Part shown: positions 1 through 5,612 of the stretch, piece by piece
Numbering within the stretch: the first letter of the stretch is position 1
How the letters are laid out: every line of letters starts with the position of its first letter
Assembly: GCA_965368815.1 (NCBI GenBank)
Contig: CBDUOH010000107.1
Span: 1-5,612 of the forward strand
Reading direction: 5' to 3'
Length of the DNA: 5,612 bases
Source: UBA5794 sp965368815
GTDB taxonomy: Bacteria; Actinomycetota; Acidimicrobiia; Spongiisociales; UBA5794
Notes under the pieces: generated by a model
The model's input: the letters and a program-made list of their open reading frames with translations, nothing else
Database searches by the model: none
Told to the model about the DNA's origin: nothing
Made by a program: the position numbers and the translations under genes

Positions 1-102
1 GAATCTTCAACTATGAGGACCGATTGCAAGGTGACCCTCCGAGGTCGTGTCTTTGAGCTGTTCCCGTTACATCGGACGGTCTTCCGCAAAACTCAATAGG
101 TC
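1..102. other. Sequence downstream of the VWA gene, no supported feature
   Basis: These bases lie beyond the TAA stop of the last gene. I see no terminator: the best inverted repeat (around 33-46) has only four base pairs and no T-run. No start codon with a ribosome binding site and conserved protein is recognisable on either strand. It could be a spacer before a further gene outside the window. Confidence 0.5.
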
Positions 103-1527
103 TTACGACGCAGTTCTCAGATTTCGTATCGTAGGCAGCGCGGCTGCTTCCACGAAGGATTCAAGCTGTCGGAGTGTTCGGACCTGGTCGACACGGTCAC
201 ACAGCGGCATGTATCGACCCATCACGGAGTCGCCCGTGTCCCAGTATCGCCTGGGTTCCGGGTTCAGCCAGAACAGCGCGCGGGACTTCTCAGCAATCCG
301 GTCGAGATACTCGACGCCGGTGTCGCGGTAGTTGTTTCTGGCATCGCCGGTGATGATCACCGTCGATCGCGAGGTGATGGCATCCGCGTAGTTCGTCCAC
401 ATGTCCTCAAAGGATGATCCGTAGTCGGAATGCCCGTCGCGTCGGACCAGATCGGCATGTGCGCTCATCTCGACCAATCCGCTGGCGAAGTCGACGCCGG
501 ACCCGAAGTAGTCGGTCACTTCATCAAGACCGTCGATGAACGCGAACAATCGAACCTTGGACAACTCCGACGAGATCGCATACGCAAGCTGCATGGTGAA
601 CCGGGCGAAGGTCGCCATCGACCCTGACACGTCGCACAGGACCACAAACTCGGGTTTCGATCGTCTCGGGGGTTTGAACTGCGGTTCAAGCAGAACACCG
701 CCGTGGGACAGCGATCGGCGGATCGTCCTGCGCACATCCAACGTCCCGCGCGAACCACGCTTGCGACGGTGGCTCAAACGCGTCGCGAGCTTGCGGGCGA
801 GCGGGGCCACGGCCCGTTCAACGGCCGCTATCTCGTCTCGGGTCGCATGCATGAGGTCCGTGTCCTCGATCAAGGGAATCCGTCGCGACGCTGCAACCTG
901 GGCGGCGCCGCGGTCGTCCACAAGCCGTGCGGTGATCTCGCGTTCGAGTTCGGTGCGGATCTGATCGATCAGCGCTTCAGCCTCGGAGCGCCGTATTCGC
1001 TGATCAAGTTCGGACTCGCTGGGAAGCATCGCGAGGGCGGCGAGGAGGCGAGCAAGCAGGTCGTCGGCGTCGAGCCTGCTCATCACTCGATACGCGTAGT
1101 AGCGACCACCGACTGGGCGCCCGCGCTCCATCCCTGCGTACATGTCAATTGCCCTGGCAACGAGACGGCGGAGGCGATCGCCGTCGCCGTCGAGCAGGGC
1201 GGCAATCATCGCATCGGAGAAATCATTGCCACTTCCACCCCCCGCACCGATGGCACGAGCCGCCCCTCCCGACGCTTCGGCTTCGAGTTCGGGACGCTCC
1301 ATGGCACTTGCCCTGCCGAAGAACACGTCGAAGGTGCGGTCGAACACGTCGTAGTGCCGGCCGTTCTTGACGAGGGTCGCACCGAGCGAAGCACGAAGGT
1401 GCTCGGGGTTCGTCAGGTCCGTGTGCTCAAGGGCACCGGCCGCGTCCATCGTCTCGACCATCGACACGGGAATCCCCGCGTCCCTGAGTTCGGCTATGAA
1501 CTCCGAGAGCCGAGCGATCATGGTCAC
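103..1527 (-). CDS. VWA domain protein, CoxE family
   Basis: This 474-residue protein is a VWA-containing protein of the CoxE family, the expected partner of the MoxR ATPase encoded just before it. The N-terminal half is helical and charged, with a Gly/Ala-rich linker at about 86-100. The segment RGTLDVRRTIRRSLSHGG (260-277) precedes the VWA domain, as in CoxE proteins. The metal-ion-dependent adhesion site is visible: DVSGS (299-303), the SDYGSSFED region (367-375) and Asp395 in GDARNNY (394-400). A C-terminal block FWLNPEPRRYW and TGDSVMGRYM (419-440) is typical of the family. No signal peptide or membrane segment is seen, so it is likely cytosolic. The start may be the GTG at 1527, giving a GTGA overlap with the MoxR gene, or the ATG at 1521; neither has a strong ribosome binding site, which suggests coupling. 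The target enzyme is unknown. Confidence 0.92.
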   Translation of the reverse strand: MTMIARLSEFIAELRDAGIPVSMVETMDAAGALEHTDLTNPEHLRASLGATLVKNGRHYDVFDRTFDVFFGRASAMERPELEAEASGGAARAIGAGGGSGNDFSDAMIAALLDGDGDRLRRLVARAIDMYAGMERGRPVGGRYYAYRVMSRLDADDLLARLLAALAMLPSESELDQRIRRSEAEALIDQIRTELEREITARLVDDRGAAQVAASRRIPLIEDTDLMHATRDEIAAVERAVAPLARKLATRLSHRRKRGSRGTLDVRRTIRRSLSHGGVLLEPQFKPPRRSKPEFVVLCDVSGSMATFARFTMQLAYAISSELSKVRLFAFIDGLDEVTDYFGSGVDFASGLVEMSAHADLVRRDGHSDYGSSFEDMWTNYADAITSRSTVIITGDARNNYRDTGVEYLDRIAEKSRALFWLNPEPRRYWDTGDSVMGRYMPLCDRVDQVRTLRQLESFVEAAALPTIRNLRTAS

Positions 1528-2396
1528 GTGTCGCCGATGTCGAGGGAGAGCTCCTTCGCCGTCCTCTCGATGTCGGCCTGATACTTGAGCAGCACGTGGA
1601 GCGTTTCGGCGGTGACCGTGTCATCGATCGCTTCGATGCCGAGCGCGATGAGCGTCCGCGCCCAATCGATCGACTCGGACACCGACGGTGCCTTCCGGAG
1701 GGGCACCGAACGAATGGTCGCCACCGTCGCAGCAATCTTGTCAGCAAGCATCTGGTTGAGTCCAGGTACGCGTGCGGTGAGAATTGCGCGTTCACGGTCG
1801 ATCGACGGATAGGGAACGTGGAGGTACAGGCACCGACGTTTGAGCGCCTCGGACAACTCCCTGGTGTTGTTCGACGTGAGTACGACAAGAGGCGTCGTCA
1901 CTGCCGTCATGGTCCCAAGCTCCGGTACGGTCACCTGGTAGGAATCCAGCACTTCGAGCAGCAGGGCCTCGGTTTCCACCTCGACACGATCCACCTCATC
2001 CACCAACAGCACGACGGGTTCATCGGATCGGATGGCCTCGAGAAGTGGCCGAGTCAGCAGGAAGGGCTCGGAGAAGATGTCGCCCTCGATATCGGACCAT
2101 GACGCCCCTTCGTCTGACTGGAGCCGCAAGAGCTGCTTGTGATAGTCCCATTCGTAGAGCGCCTTGGCTTCATCCAGCCCCTCGTAGCACTGCAGGCGAA
2201 CCAGCCGTCTCCCGGTCGCCTCGGCGAGAGCGATGGCGAGCGCCGTCTTCCCGACGCCAGCAGGTCCTTCGGCAAGGATCGGCTTGTCGAGGGCAGATGC
2301 CAGATACACAACCTGGGCAATCCGTCGGTCTCCGAGGTAGCCGGCACGCTCGAGGTCCACGAGGACGTCGTCGGGGGTCTGCCAGTCTGTGGTCAT
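1524..2396 (-). CDS. MoxR-family AAA+ ATPase, CoxD-like
   Basis: This 290-residue cytosolic protein is a MoxR-family AAA+ ATPase. Visible motifs are Walker A GPAGVGKT (44-51), Walker B LLVDEVD (130-136), sensor 1 LTSNN (173-177), an arginine-finger segment LKRRC (185-189) and a sensor-2/lid region around PSVSESIDWA (237-246). The stretch QCYEGLDEAKALYEWDY (69-85) is, from family knowledge, typical of the CoxD-like branch. Length is usual for a single-domain MoxR. Such ATPases work as oligomers with a VWA partner to remodel or help load metal into target enzymes. That partner is encoded immediately downstream, overlapping by GTGA. The ATG at 2396 fits the family N-terminus but lacks a clear ribosome binding site. 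No molybdenum CO dehydrogenase or other target gene is present in the window, so the symbol coxD is not assigned. Family call is firm; the substrate is unknown. Confidence 0.93.
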   Translation of the reverse strand: MTTDWQTPDDVLVDLERAGYLGDRRIAQVVYLASALDKPILAEGPAGVGKTALAIALAEATGRRLVRLQCYEGLDEAKALYEWDYHKQLLRLQSDEGASWSDIEGDIFSEPFLLTRPLLEAIRSDEPVVLLVDEVDRVEVETEALLLEVLDSYQVTVPELGTMTAVTTPLVVLTSNNTRELSEALKRRCLYLHVPYPSIDRERAILTARVPGLNQMLADKIAATVATIRSVPLRKAPSVSESIDWARTLIALGIEAIDDTVTAETLHVLLKYQADIERTAKELSLDIGDT

Positions 2397-2403
2397 CGCG
2401 CTG

Positions 2404-2409
2404 AGGCTA
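2404..2409 (-). promoter_or_regulatory. Possible -10 box for a leaderless MoxR gene transcript
   Basis: The minus strand reads TAGCCT exactly 7 nt before the MoxR ATG, in a 48-nt gap with no visible Shine-Dalgarno. TANNNT about 7 nt before an ATG is the arrangement of leaderless genes in actinobacteria. No -35 box is seen. A six-base degenerate motif can occur by chance, so this is tentative; the alternative is translation from a proB read-through transcript. Confidence 0.3.
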
Positions 2410-2444
2410 GCCGAGCAGATCGAGCGATTGGGACCGATGGCGAG

Positions 2445-3542
2445 TCAGAAGACGACCATGTCGTCGCGATGGATGACCTCCGAGCCGAACTCCGCCGTAT
2501 GCAGACGACCGTTCGCCCGAAGCTCATCGGCACCGACCCGCACAATTCCTTTCGCACACAACTGCCCGCGGTCGTCAACGACCTCAACCGCGTCTCCTTC
2601 GACGAACGTTCCGGTGACCGACGAGACCCCCACGGCGAGCAGCGACGTGCCGCGATTCGAGAGCGCACTGGCCGCCCCGGCGTCCACGATGATCGACCCG
2701 GCCGCAGGTAGCCCGAAAGCGATCCACAGCTTGCGAGATGACAGCGACTGTTCGCGGGGCTCGATCCATGTCCCGACCTCACCACCGGCCACCGCTGTGA
2801 GCACCGCATCGGGATCCTGTGACGGTGCAATGACCGTCGGAATCCCGGAGAACGCCGCCATCCTGGCAGCCACGACCTTGGTAGCCACCCCACCGGAGCC
2901 GAGAGCACCCTTCCCCGACATCGCGTGGATGCGGTCGAGGATCTCGTCGGAATGCCGGACCGCGGCCAACAGCTGTGCGTCCTCGGTGAGGCGGGGGTCA
3001 TCGGTGAAGAGCCCGGCCGTGTCGGTGAGGATGACGAGCATCGATGCACCGACGAGGTGGGACGCAATCGCCGCCAAGCGGTCGTTGTCCCCCAGCCTGA
3101 CCTCGTCGACCACAACCGTGTCGTTCTCATTGACGATGGGCACGACACCGATTTCGAGCATGCGGGTCATCGCTGCGCGTGCGTTGAGATACTGGCCTCG
3201 GTTACCGAGCACATCGCGCGTCAACAACACCTGACCCACTTCGATCCCGTGTTCCCCGAAAAGTGATGAATACCGGCCCATCAGTCGTGTCTGACCGACC
3301 GCCGCAGCGACCTGGAGGTCTGCAATCGCCGTGGGACGCTGTGTGAGACCGAGAGAAGGGAACCCTGCTGATATGGCCCCGGAGGTCACCAGGACGGTCG
3401 GGTGGCCGGACTTCATGACGGCGACGACCTGCTCGACAACACGATGGACGGCGGATTCGTCGATACCGCCTTCTGCGCTGGAAAGGCTCGACGAACCGAC
3501 CTTCAACACAACGGCGTCACCGGTGGACAATCCGTGCCTCAT
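2445..3542 (-). CDS. proB: Glutamate 5-kinase with PUA domain
   Basis: This 365-residue protein is glutamate 5-kinase, which phosphorylates L-glutamate with ATP in the first step of cytosolic proline synthesis and is typically feedback-inhibited by proline. The amino-acid kinase domain spans about 10-260: KVGSSSL with Lys14, SGAI (54-57), NENDTV (138-143), GDND (151-154), TDTAGLFT (173-180) and GSGGVATK (215-222) with Lys222. A PUA domain follows (about 270-350), and the chain ends in VIHRDDMVVF, typical of the long form; length matches the roughly 367-residue E. coli enzyme. GSGG replaces the usual GTGG, a mild change. The start has a GAGG site and overlaps the obgE stop. The partner gene proA, which makes the next enzyme and often follows, is absent here; a MoxR gene comes 48 nt later instead. 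The call is secure. Confidence 0.97.
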   Translation of the reverse strand: MRHGLSTGDAVVLKVGSSSLSSAEGGIDESAVHRVVEQVVAVMKSGHPTVLVTSGAISAGFPSLGLTQRPTAIADLQVAAAVGQTRLMGRYSSLFGEHGIEVGQVLLTRDVLGNRGQYLNARAAMTRMLEIGVVPIVNENDTVVVDEVRLGDNDRLAAIASHLVGASMLVILTDTAGLFTDDPRLTEDAQLLAAVRHSDEILDRIHAMSGKGALGSGGVATKVVAARMAAFSGIPTVIAPSQDPDAVLTAVAGGEVGTWIEPREQSLSSRKLWIAFGLPAAGSIIVDAGAASALSNRGTSLLAVGVSSVTGTFVEGDAVEVVDDRGQLCAKGIVRVGADELRANGRLHTAEFGSEVIHRDDMVVF

Positions 3543-4816
3543 AGGTATGCCTCTTCATCGCCGGCGGACTCGGGGTCGAACGTGAAGACGATGGAACCAA
3601 TCCGGACGTCGTCACCTGCTTCGGCACCCGCTTCGACGAGACCCCGGACGATCCCGTAGGCCTCAAGACGCTTGGCGACGAAGTCCGCTGCCTCGGGATT
3701 CGTGAGATCCGAGAGGTTGACGGCCCGGATGGCGGCAATGCCCTCCACGACCCACGCACCTGCATCTCGGCGAATGGTGAAGCCGTCACGGAGGGGACGA
3801 TGCAGCACGAACCCCTCACGGTCCGTCTCGGCCGGTTGGGTCGCACTCTCGTCCACAGCTTCAGCGACCCGGTACATCAGGTCATCGAGGCCGTCACCGG
3901 TGACTGCCGAGATCACGAGCGTCCCAGCGGGCAGATCGAGCGCTTCGATTTCGCCTTCCGTCAACAACTCCGACTTCGAGAGCGCGACAACCCGTGGCCG
4001 TGCAGCAAGCGCTGGATCGTGTTCCGCGAGCTCGGACAACAGGACGTCGAGCTGGCGTCCGGGCGAGTCGGTTTGGAGGGAACTGGGGTCGATGAGAACG
4101 ATCAGGGCCCGTGCACGCTCGGTGTGGCGAAGGAATTCGTGACCCAGCCCCTTCCCGGTGGCTGCGCCCTCGATGAGGCCGGGTATGTCGGCGAGGACGA
4201 GCTCGCGCTCGCCTATCGTGACCACGCCGAGGTTCGGTTCCAGCGTGGTGAAGGGATAGTCGGCGATCTTCGGCTTCGCCGCCGACACCCGGGAGATCAA
4301 CGTCGATTTGCCCGCGTTCGGGTACCCGACAATCGCCGCATCGGCCAAAAGCTTGAGTTCGAGGGTGACCTCTGTTTCCTCCCCGTACTCCCCCTGCTCC
4401 GCGAATGTCGGTGCCTTGCGGTTCGGCGACACGAAGGCTGCATTGCCCTTCCCGCCCTTCCCTCCGCGGGCGGCAACGACCGTCTGACCCTCCTCGACGA
4501 GGTCCGCGATGAGAACACCGTCGACATCGTGCACCATCGTCCCGAGGGGGACAGGAAGGACGAGGCTCTCGCCACGTTTGCCGTGTTTGAGTTCGCCCTC
4601 TCCGTGCGTCCCACTCGGCGCCTTCCACACAGGGTGACGTTCGTATCGCAACAGCGTGGGAACCGAGGAGTCCGCAACGAGGACGACGTCACCACCTGAG
4701 CCGCCGGAACCACCATTCGGCTTGCCTTTGGGGAGACCCTTGCGACGCAGGAACGAGGACACACCGGCGCCTCCGTTGCCGCCTCGCAATGTCAATCTGA
4801 CGCGATCTACAAACAT
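3539..4816 (-). CDS. obgE: GTPase Obg/CgtA, 50S ribosome assembly
   Basis: This 425-residue protein is the essential GTPase Obg, which binds the 50S subunit and links its assembly to GTP/ppGpp status. Domains in order are the glycine-rich Obg fold (about 1-158), the G domain (about 160-325) and an OCT domain (about 333-413). Visible G motifs are G1 GYPNAGKS (164-171), G2 PFTT (188-191), G3 DIPG (210-213) and G5 SAVTG (303-307). The G4 position, normally NKxD for guanine recognition, reads SKSE (280-283), an unusual double change that lies in an otherwise intact frame. The ATG start has a GAGGAA site and a conserved N-terminus. The stop overlaps the proB start by ATGA, so the two are likely cotranscribed and coupled. 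The short acidic tail after OCT (about 414-425) contributes the proB ribosome binding site. Identity is secure; the effect of the G4 change is unknown. Confidence 0.97.
   Translation of the reverse strand: MFVDRVRLTLRGGNGGAGVSSFLRRKGLPKGKPNGGSGGSGGDVVLVADSSVPTLLRYERHPVWKAPSGTHGEGELKHGKRGESLVLPVPLGTMVHDVDGVLIADLVEEGQTVVAARGGKGGKGNAAFVSPNRKAPTFAEQGEYGEETEVTLELKLLADAAIVGYPNAGKSTLISRVSAAKPKIADYPFTTLEPNLGVVTIGERELVLADIPGLIEGAATGKGLGHEFLRHTERARALIVLIDPSSLQTDSPGRQLDVLLSELAEHDPALAARPRVVALSKSELLTEGEIEALDLPAGTLVISAVTGDGLDDLMYRVAEAVDESATQPAETDREGFVLHRPLRDGFTIRRDAGAWVVEGIAAIRAVNLSDLTNPEAADFVAKRLEAYGIVRGLVEAGAEAGDDVRIGSIVFTFDPESAGDEEAYL
3550..3556 (-). promoter_or_regulatory. proB ribosome binding site within the end of obgE
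   Basis: The minus strand reads GAAGAGG 7 nt before the proB ATG. The same bases encode the Glu-Glu near the Obg C-terminus. With the ATGA stop/start overlap this supports the proB start at 3542 and coupled translation. Confidence 0.6.
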
Positions 4817-4818
4817 GG

Positions 4819-4824
4819 TTCCTC
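4819..4824 (-). promoter_or_regulatory. obgE ribosome binding site
   Basis: The minus strand reads GAGGAA just upstream of the obgE ATG, with GAGG 4 nt from the start codon. It supports the ATG at 4816, which also gives the conserved Obg beginning MFVDRVRL. Confidence 0.6.
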
Positions 4825-4840
4825 GGATCTGAGGTTCACA

Positions 4841-4871
4841 ACGCTAGACGGCATCGGCGGCGTCGTGGCAA
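4841..4871 (-). promoter_or_regulatory. Weak promoter candidate for obgE
   Basis: On the minus strand TTGCCA (4871-4866) resembles a -35 box and TAGCGT (4846-4841) fits the actinobacterial -10 pattern TANNNT. The spacer is 19 nt, longer than ideal. A start near 4834 would give a leader of about 18 nt containing the obgE ribosome binding site. The terminator just upstream makes a promoter here necessary unless read-through supplies obgE. The boxes alone are weak evidence. Confidence 0.3.
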
Positions 4872-4887
4872 TCGTCGAGCGCCCCCG

Positions 4888-4918
4888 AAAGCAAAAGGGC
4901 CGACCATGCGGTCGACCC
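4888..4918 (-). terminator. Rho-independent terminator after rpmA
   Basis: Read on the minus strand, GGGTCGACC (4918-4910), a GCAT loop and GGTCGGCCC (4905-4897) form a 9-bp stem with one G-U pair. It is followed at once by TTTTGCTTT. On the plus strand the sequence after the stem is not T-rich, so the element acts on the minus strand. It lies 23 nt beyond the rpmA stop and 71 nt before the obgE ATG, so it should end or attenuate the rplU-rpmA transcript. Confidence 0.85.
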
Positions 4919-4941
4919 GGTTGCGTGAATCTCGGACGGAG

Positions 4942-5196
4942 TCAGGATTCTGAGATTACCGACACCTGGCGTCGTCCACGACGTGCGCCGTACTTGACGG
5001 TGCCCTCCGCCAGCGCGTACAGCGTGTCATCACTGCCGCGACCCACGTTGTCACCGGGATGGATCCTGGTACCGCGTTGGCGGACGATGATGGCGCCCGC
5101 GTTGACGACCTGACCGTCGAACACCTTTGGCCCGAGGCGCTTCGCCTTCGAGTCCCTACCGTTCCGGGTTGAGCCGCTTGCTTTGGTCTTTGACAT
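4942..5196 (-). CDS. rpmA: 50S ribosomal protein L27
   Basis: This 84-residue protein is ribosomal protein L27, whose N-terminal arm reaches the peptidyl transferase centre. The family core is clear: GSTRNGRDSKAKRLG at 8-22, FDGQVV at 26-31, and the signature IIVRQRGTRIHPGDNVG at 36-52. The length matches the family. The open frame continues upstream to 5412, but that part is out-of-frame sequence within rplU. The true start is the ATG at 5196, because it gives the expected N-terminus and has a strong GAGGAG 5 nt before it. The arm reads MSKTKASGS instead of the common MAHKKGGGS type, and FDGQ replaces the common FGGQ. There is no Firmicutes-style cleavable N-terminal extension. It is very probably cotranscribed with rplU and is followed after 23 nt by a terminator. 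Confidence 0.97.
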   Translation of the reverse strand: MSKTKASGSTRNGRDSKAKRLGPKVFDGQVVNAGAIIVRQRGTRIHPGDNVGRGSDDTLYALAEGTVKYGARRGRRQVSVISES

Positions 5197-5198
5197 CG

Positions 5199-5573
5199 CT
5201 ACTCCTCCTCGGAGGCATCGGTATCGGAAGTTTCGGGAGCCTTGGCTGCCTTCTTCTTCGGCGTGCCTGCAGTCTTGATCTTGGTGACCTTGATCGTGGT
5301 GTACTTCTGACGATGACCTTGGCGGCGACGATATCCGGTCTTGTTCTTGTACTTGAAGATGTCGATCTTCGGCCCGGCAGCCTCGCCGACCACGTCGGCG
5401 CTGACCGTGCATTTGCCGAGAACACCAGCATCCGAGATGACGGAGCCGTCATCAGCGACGATCAACAGCGGCGTGAACGACACCTTGTCAGACCCCTTGA
5501 TGCGTTCGACGTCGAGCACATCGCCCTCGTGAACCTTTGCCTGCTTCCCGCCGGCGCGGATGATCGCGTACAT
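5199..5573 (-). CDS. rplU: 50S ribosomal protein L21
   Basis: This 124-residue protein is ribosomal protein L21, which binds 23S rRNA in the large subunit. It opens with MYAIIRAGGKQ, a typical L21 start, and carries the family signature at about residues 72-99 (IFKYKNKTGYRRRQGHRQ, then TIKVTKI). The usual family length is near 103 residues. Here the core ends near residue 100 and is followed by a tail of about 24 residues, first Lys/Ala-rich (PKKKAAKAP) and then acidic, ending in three Glu. The ATG start is fixed by homology of the first residues; the Shine-Dalgarno-like AAGGA sits only 2 nt before it, which is unusually close. rpmA follows after 2 nt, the standard rplU-rpmA pair. The identification is very secure; the function of the tail is unknown. 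Confidence 0.97.
   Translation of the reverse strand: MYAIIRAGGKQAKVHEGDVLDVERIKGSDKVSFTPLLIVADDGSVISDAGVLGKCTVSADVVGEAAGPKIDIFKYKNKTGYRRRQGHRQKYTTIKVTKIKTAGTPKKKAAKAPETSDTDASEEE
5202..5210 (-). promoter_or_regulatory. rpmA ribosome binding site within the end of rplU
   Basis: The minus strand reads GAGGAGGAG immediately before the rplU TAG stop, 5 nt upstream of the rpmA ATG. These bases are at once the last three Glu codons of L21 and a strong Shine-Dalgarno for L27. This decides the rpmA start at 5196 rather than the upstream in-frame start. Ribosomes finishing rplU would pass right over it, which suits translational coupling of the two ribosomal proteins. Confidence 0.8.
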
Positions 5574-5575
5574 AA

Positions 5576-5580
5576 TCCTT
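5576..5580 (-). promoter_or_regulatory. Possible ribosome binding site of rplU, very short spacing
   Basis: On the minus strand AAGGA lies 2 nt before the rplU ATG. The match to the anti-Shine-Dalgarno is reasonable but the spacing is shorter than the usual 5-9 nt. No other start codon fits the conserved L21 N-terminus, so the start is kept. The 32 nt further upstream to the window edge show no convincing promoter or L21-type leader structure, but too little sequence is visible to judge. Confidence 0.4.
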
Positions 5581-5612
5581 GGTGGTTTCTCACATGCCGA
5601 ATCTTCTTACGA

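Noticed and set aside
31..48. Small inverted repeat GACC-GGTC after the VWA gene, considered as a terminator
   Set aside because: The stem has only four Watson-Crick pairs and there is no T-run on either side.
394..400. GDARNNY instead of a common SDG motif in the VWA domain, considered as a broken metal site
   Set aside because: This form is, as far as I know, normal for CoxE-family VWA proteins and is accompanied by the other family blocks. The coordinates given are residue numbers; the bases are about 328-348.
703..1581. Long plus-strand open frame of 292 codons opposite the VWA gene
   Set aside because: It is antisense to a clearly conserved protein, resembles no known family, and such frames are common opposite GC-rich genes.
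2389..3234. Plus-strand open frame of 281 codons opposite proB
   Set aside because: Its Ser/Thr/Arg/Pro-rich, low-information composition is typical of a shadow frame; proB on the other strand is fully conserved.
3800..4699. Long plus-strand open frame of 299 codons opposite obgE
   Set aside because: It mirrors the codon pattern of obgE, has no recognisable domain, and no plausible ribosome binding site or operon partner.
5197..5412. Upstream extension of the rpmA frame into rplU
   Set aside because: The extension is the out-of-frame reading of rplU, and the ATG at 5196 has a strong ribosome binding site and the expected L27 N-terminus.

Overview
This window is a compact, GC-rich stretch of bacterial chromosome. 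All six recognisable genes lie on the minus strand, so transcription runs from high to low coordinates. In transcription order they are rplU (L21), rpmA (L27), obgE/cgtA, proB, a MoxR-type AAA+ ATPase of the CoxD kind, and a CoxE-type von Willebrand factor A (VWA) protein. The order rplU-rpmA-obg-proB, the high GC and the protein sequences point to a high-GC Gram-positive bacterium (Actinomycetota). An early-branching group such as Acidimicrobiia is possible. This placement is inferred from gene order and residue patterns, not from a database search.

Layout: 5574-5612 is the short leader of rplU. rplU (5199-5573) and rpmA (4942-5196) are separated by 2 nt, and the rpmA Shine-Dalgarno sequence lies in the last Glu codons of rplU. 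A clear Rho-independent terminator (4888-4918) follows rpmA. The intergenic region 4817-4941 also holds a weak promoter candidate for obgE. obgE (3539-4816) overlaps proB (2445-3542) by an ATGA, and the proB Shine-Dalgarno lies in the last codons of obgE. After a 48-nt gap with no visible ribosome binding site comes the MoxR ATPase gene (1524-2396). It overlaps the VWA gene (103-1527) by a GTGA. Positions 1-102 lie beyond the last stop and show no supported feature.

How the genes fit together: L21 and L27 are large-subunit ribosomal proteins, and Obg is a GTPase that acts on the 50S subunit, so the first half is a ribosome production and assembly unit. ProB makes the first committed step of proline synthesis; its usual partner gene proA is not next to it. 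The last two genes form a MoxR-VWA chaperone pair. Related pairs (CoxD/CoxE, NorQ/NorD, CbbQ/CbbO, RavA/ViaA) remodel or load metal into target enzymes, but no target enzyme gene is visible here.

The points most worth a second look are the MoxR-VWA pair sitting where proA often is, the altered guanine-specificity motif (SKSE for NKxD) in Obg, the terminator that splits rpmA from obgE, and a possible leaderless start for the MoxR gene. I saw no clearly new system: no CRISPR array, mobile element, RNA gene or phage gene could be supported.
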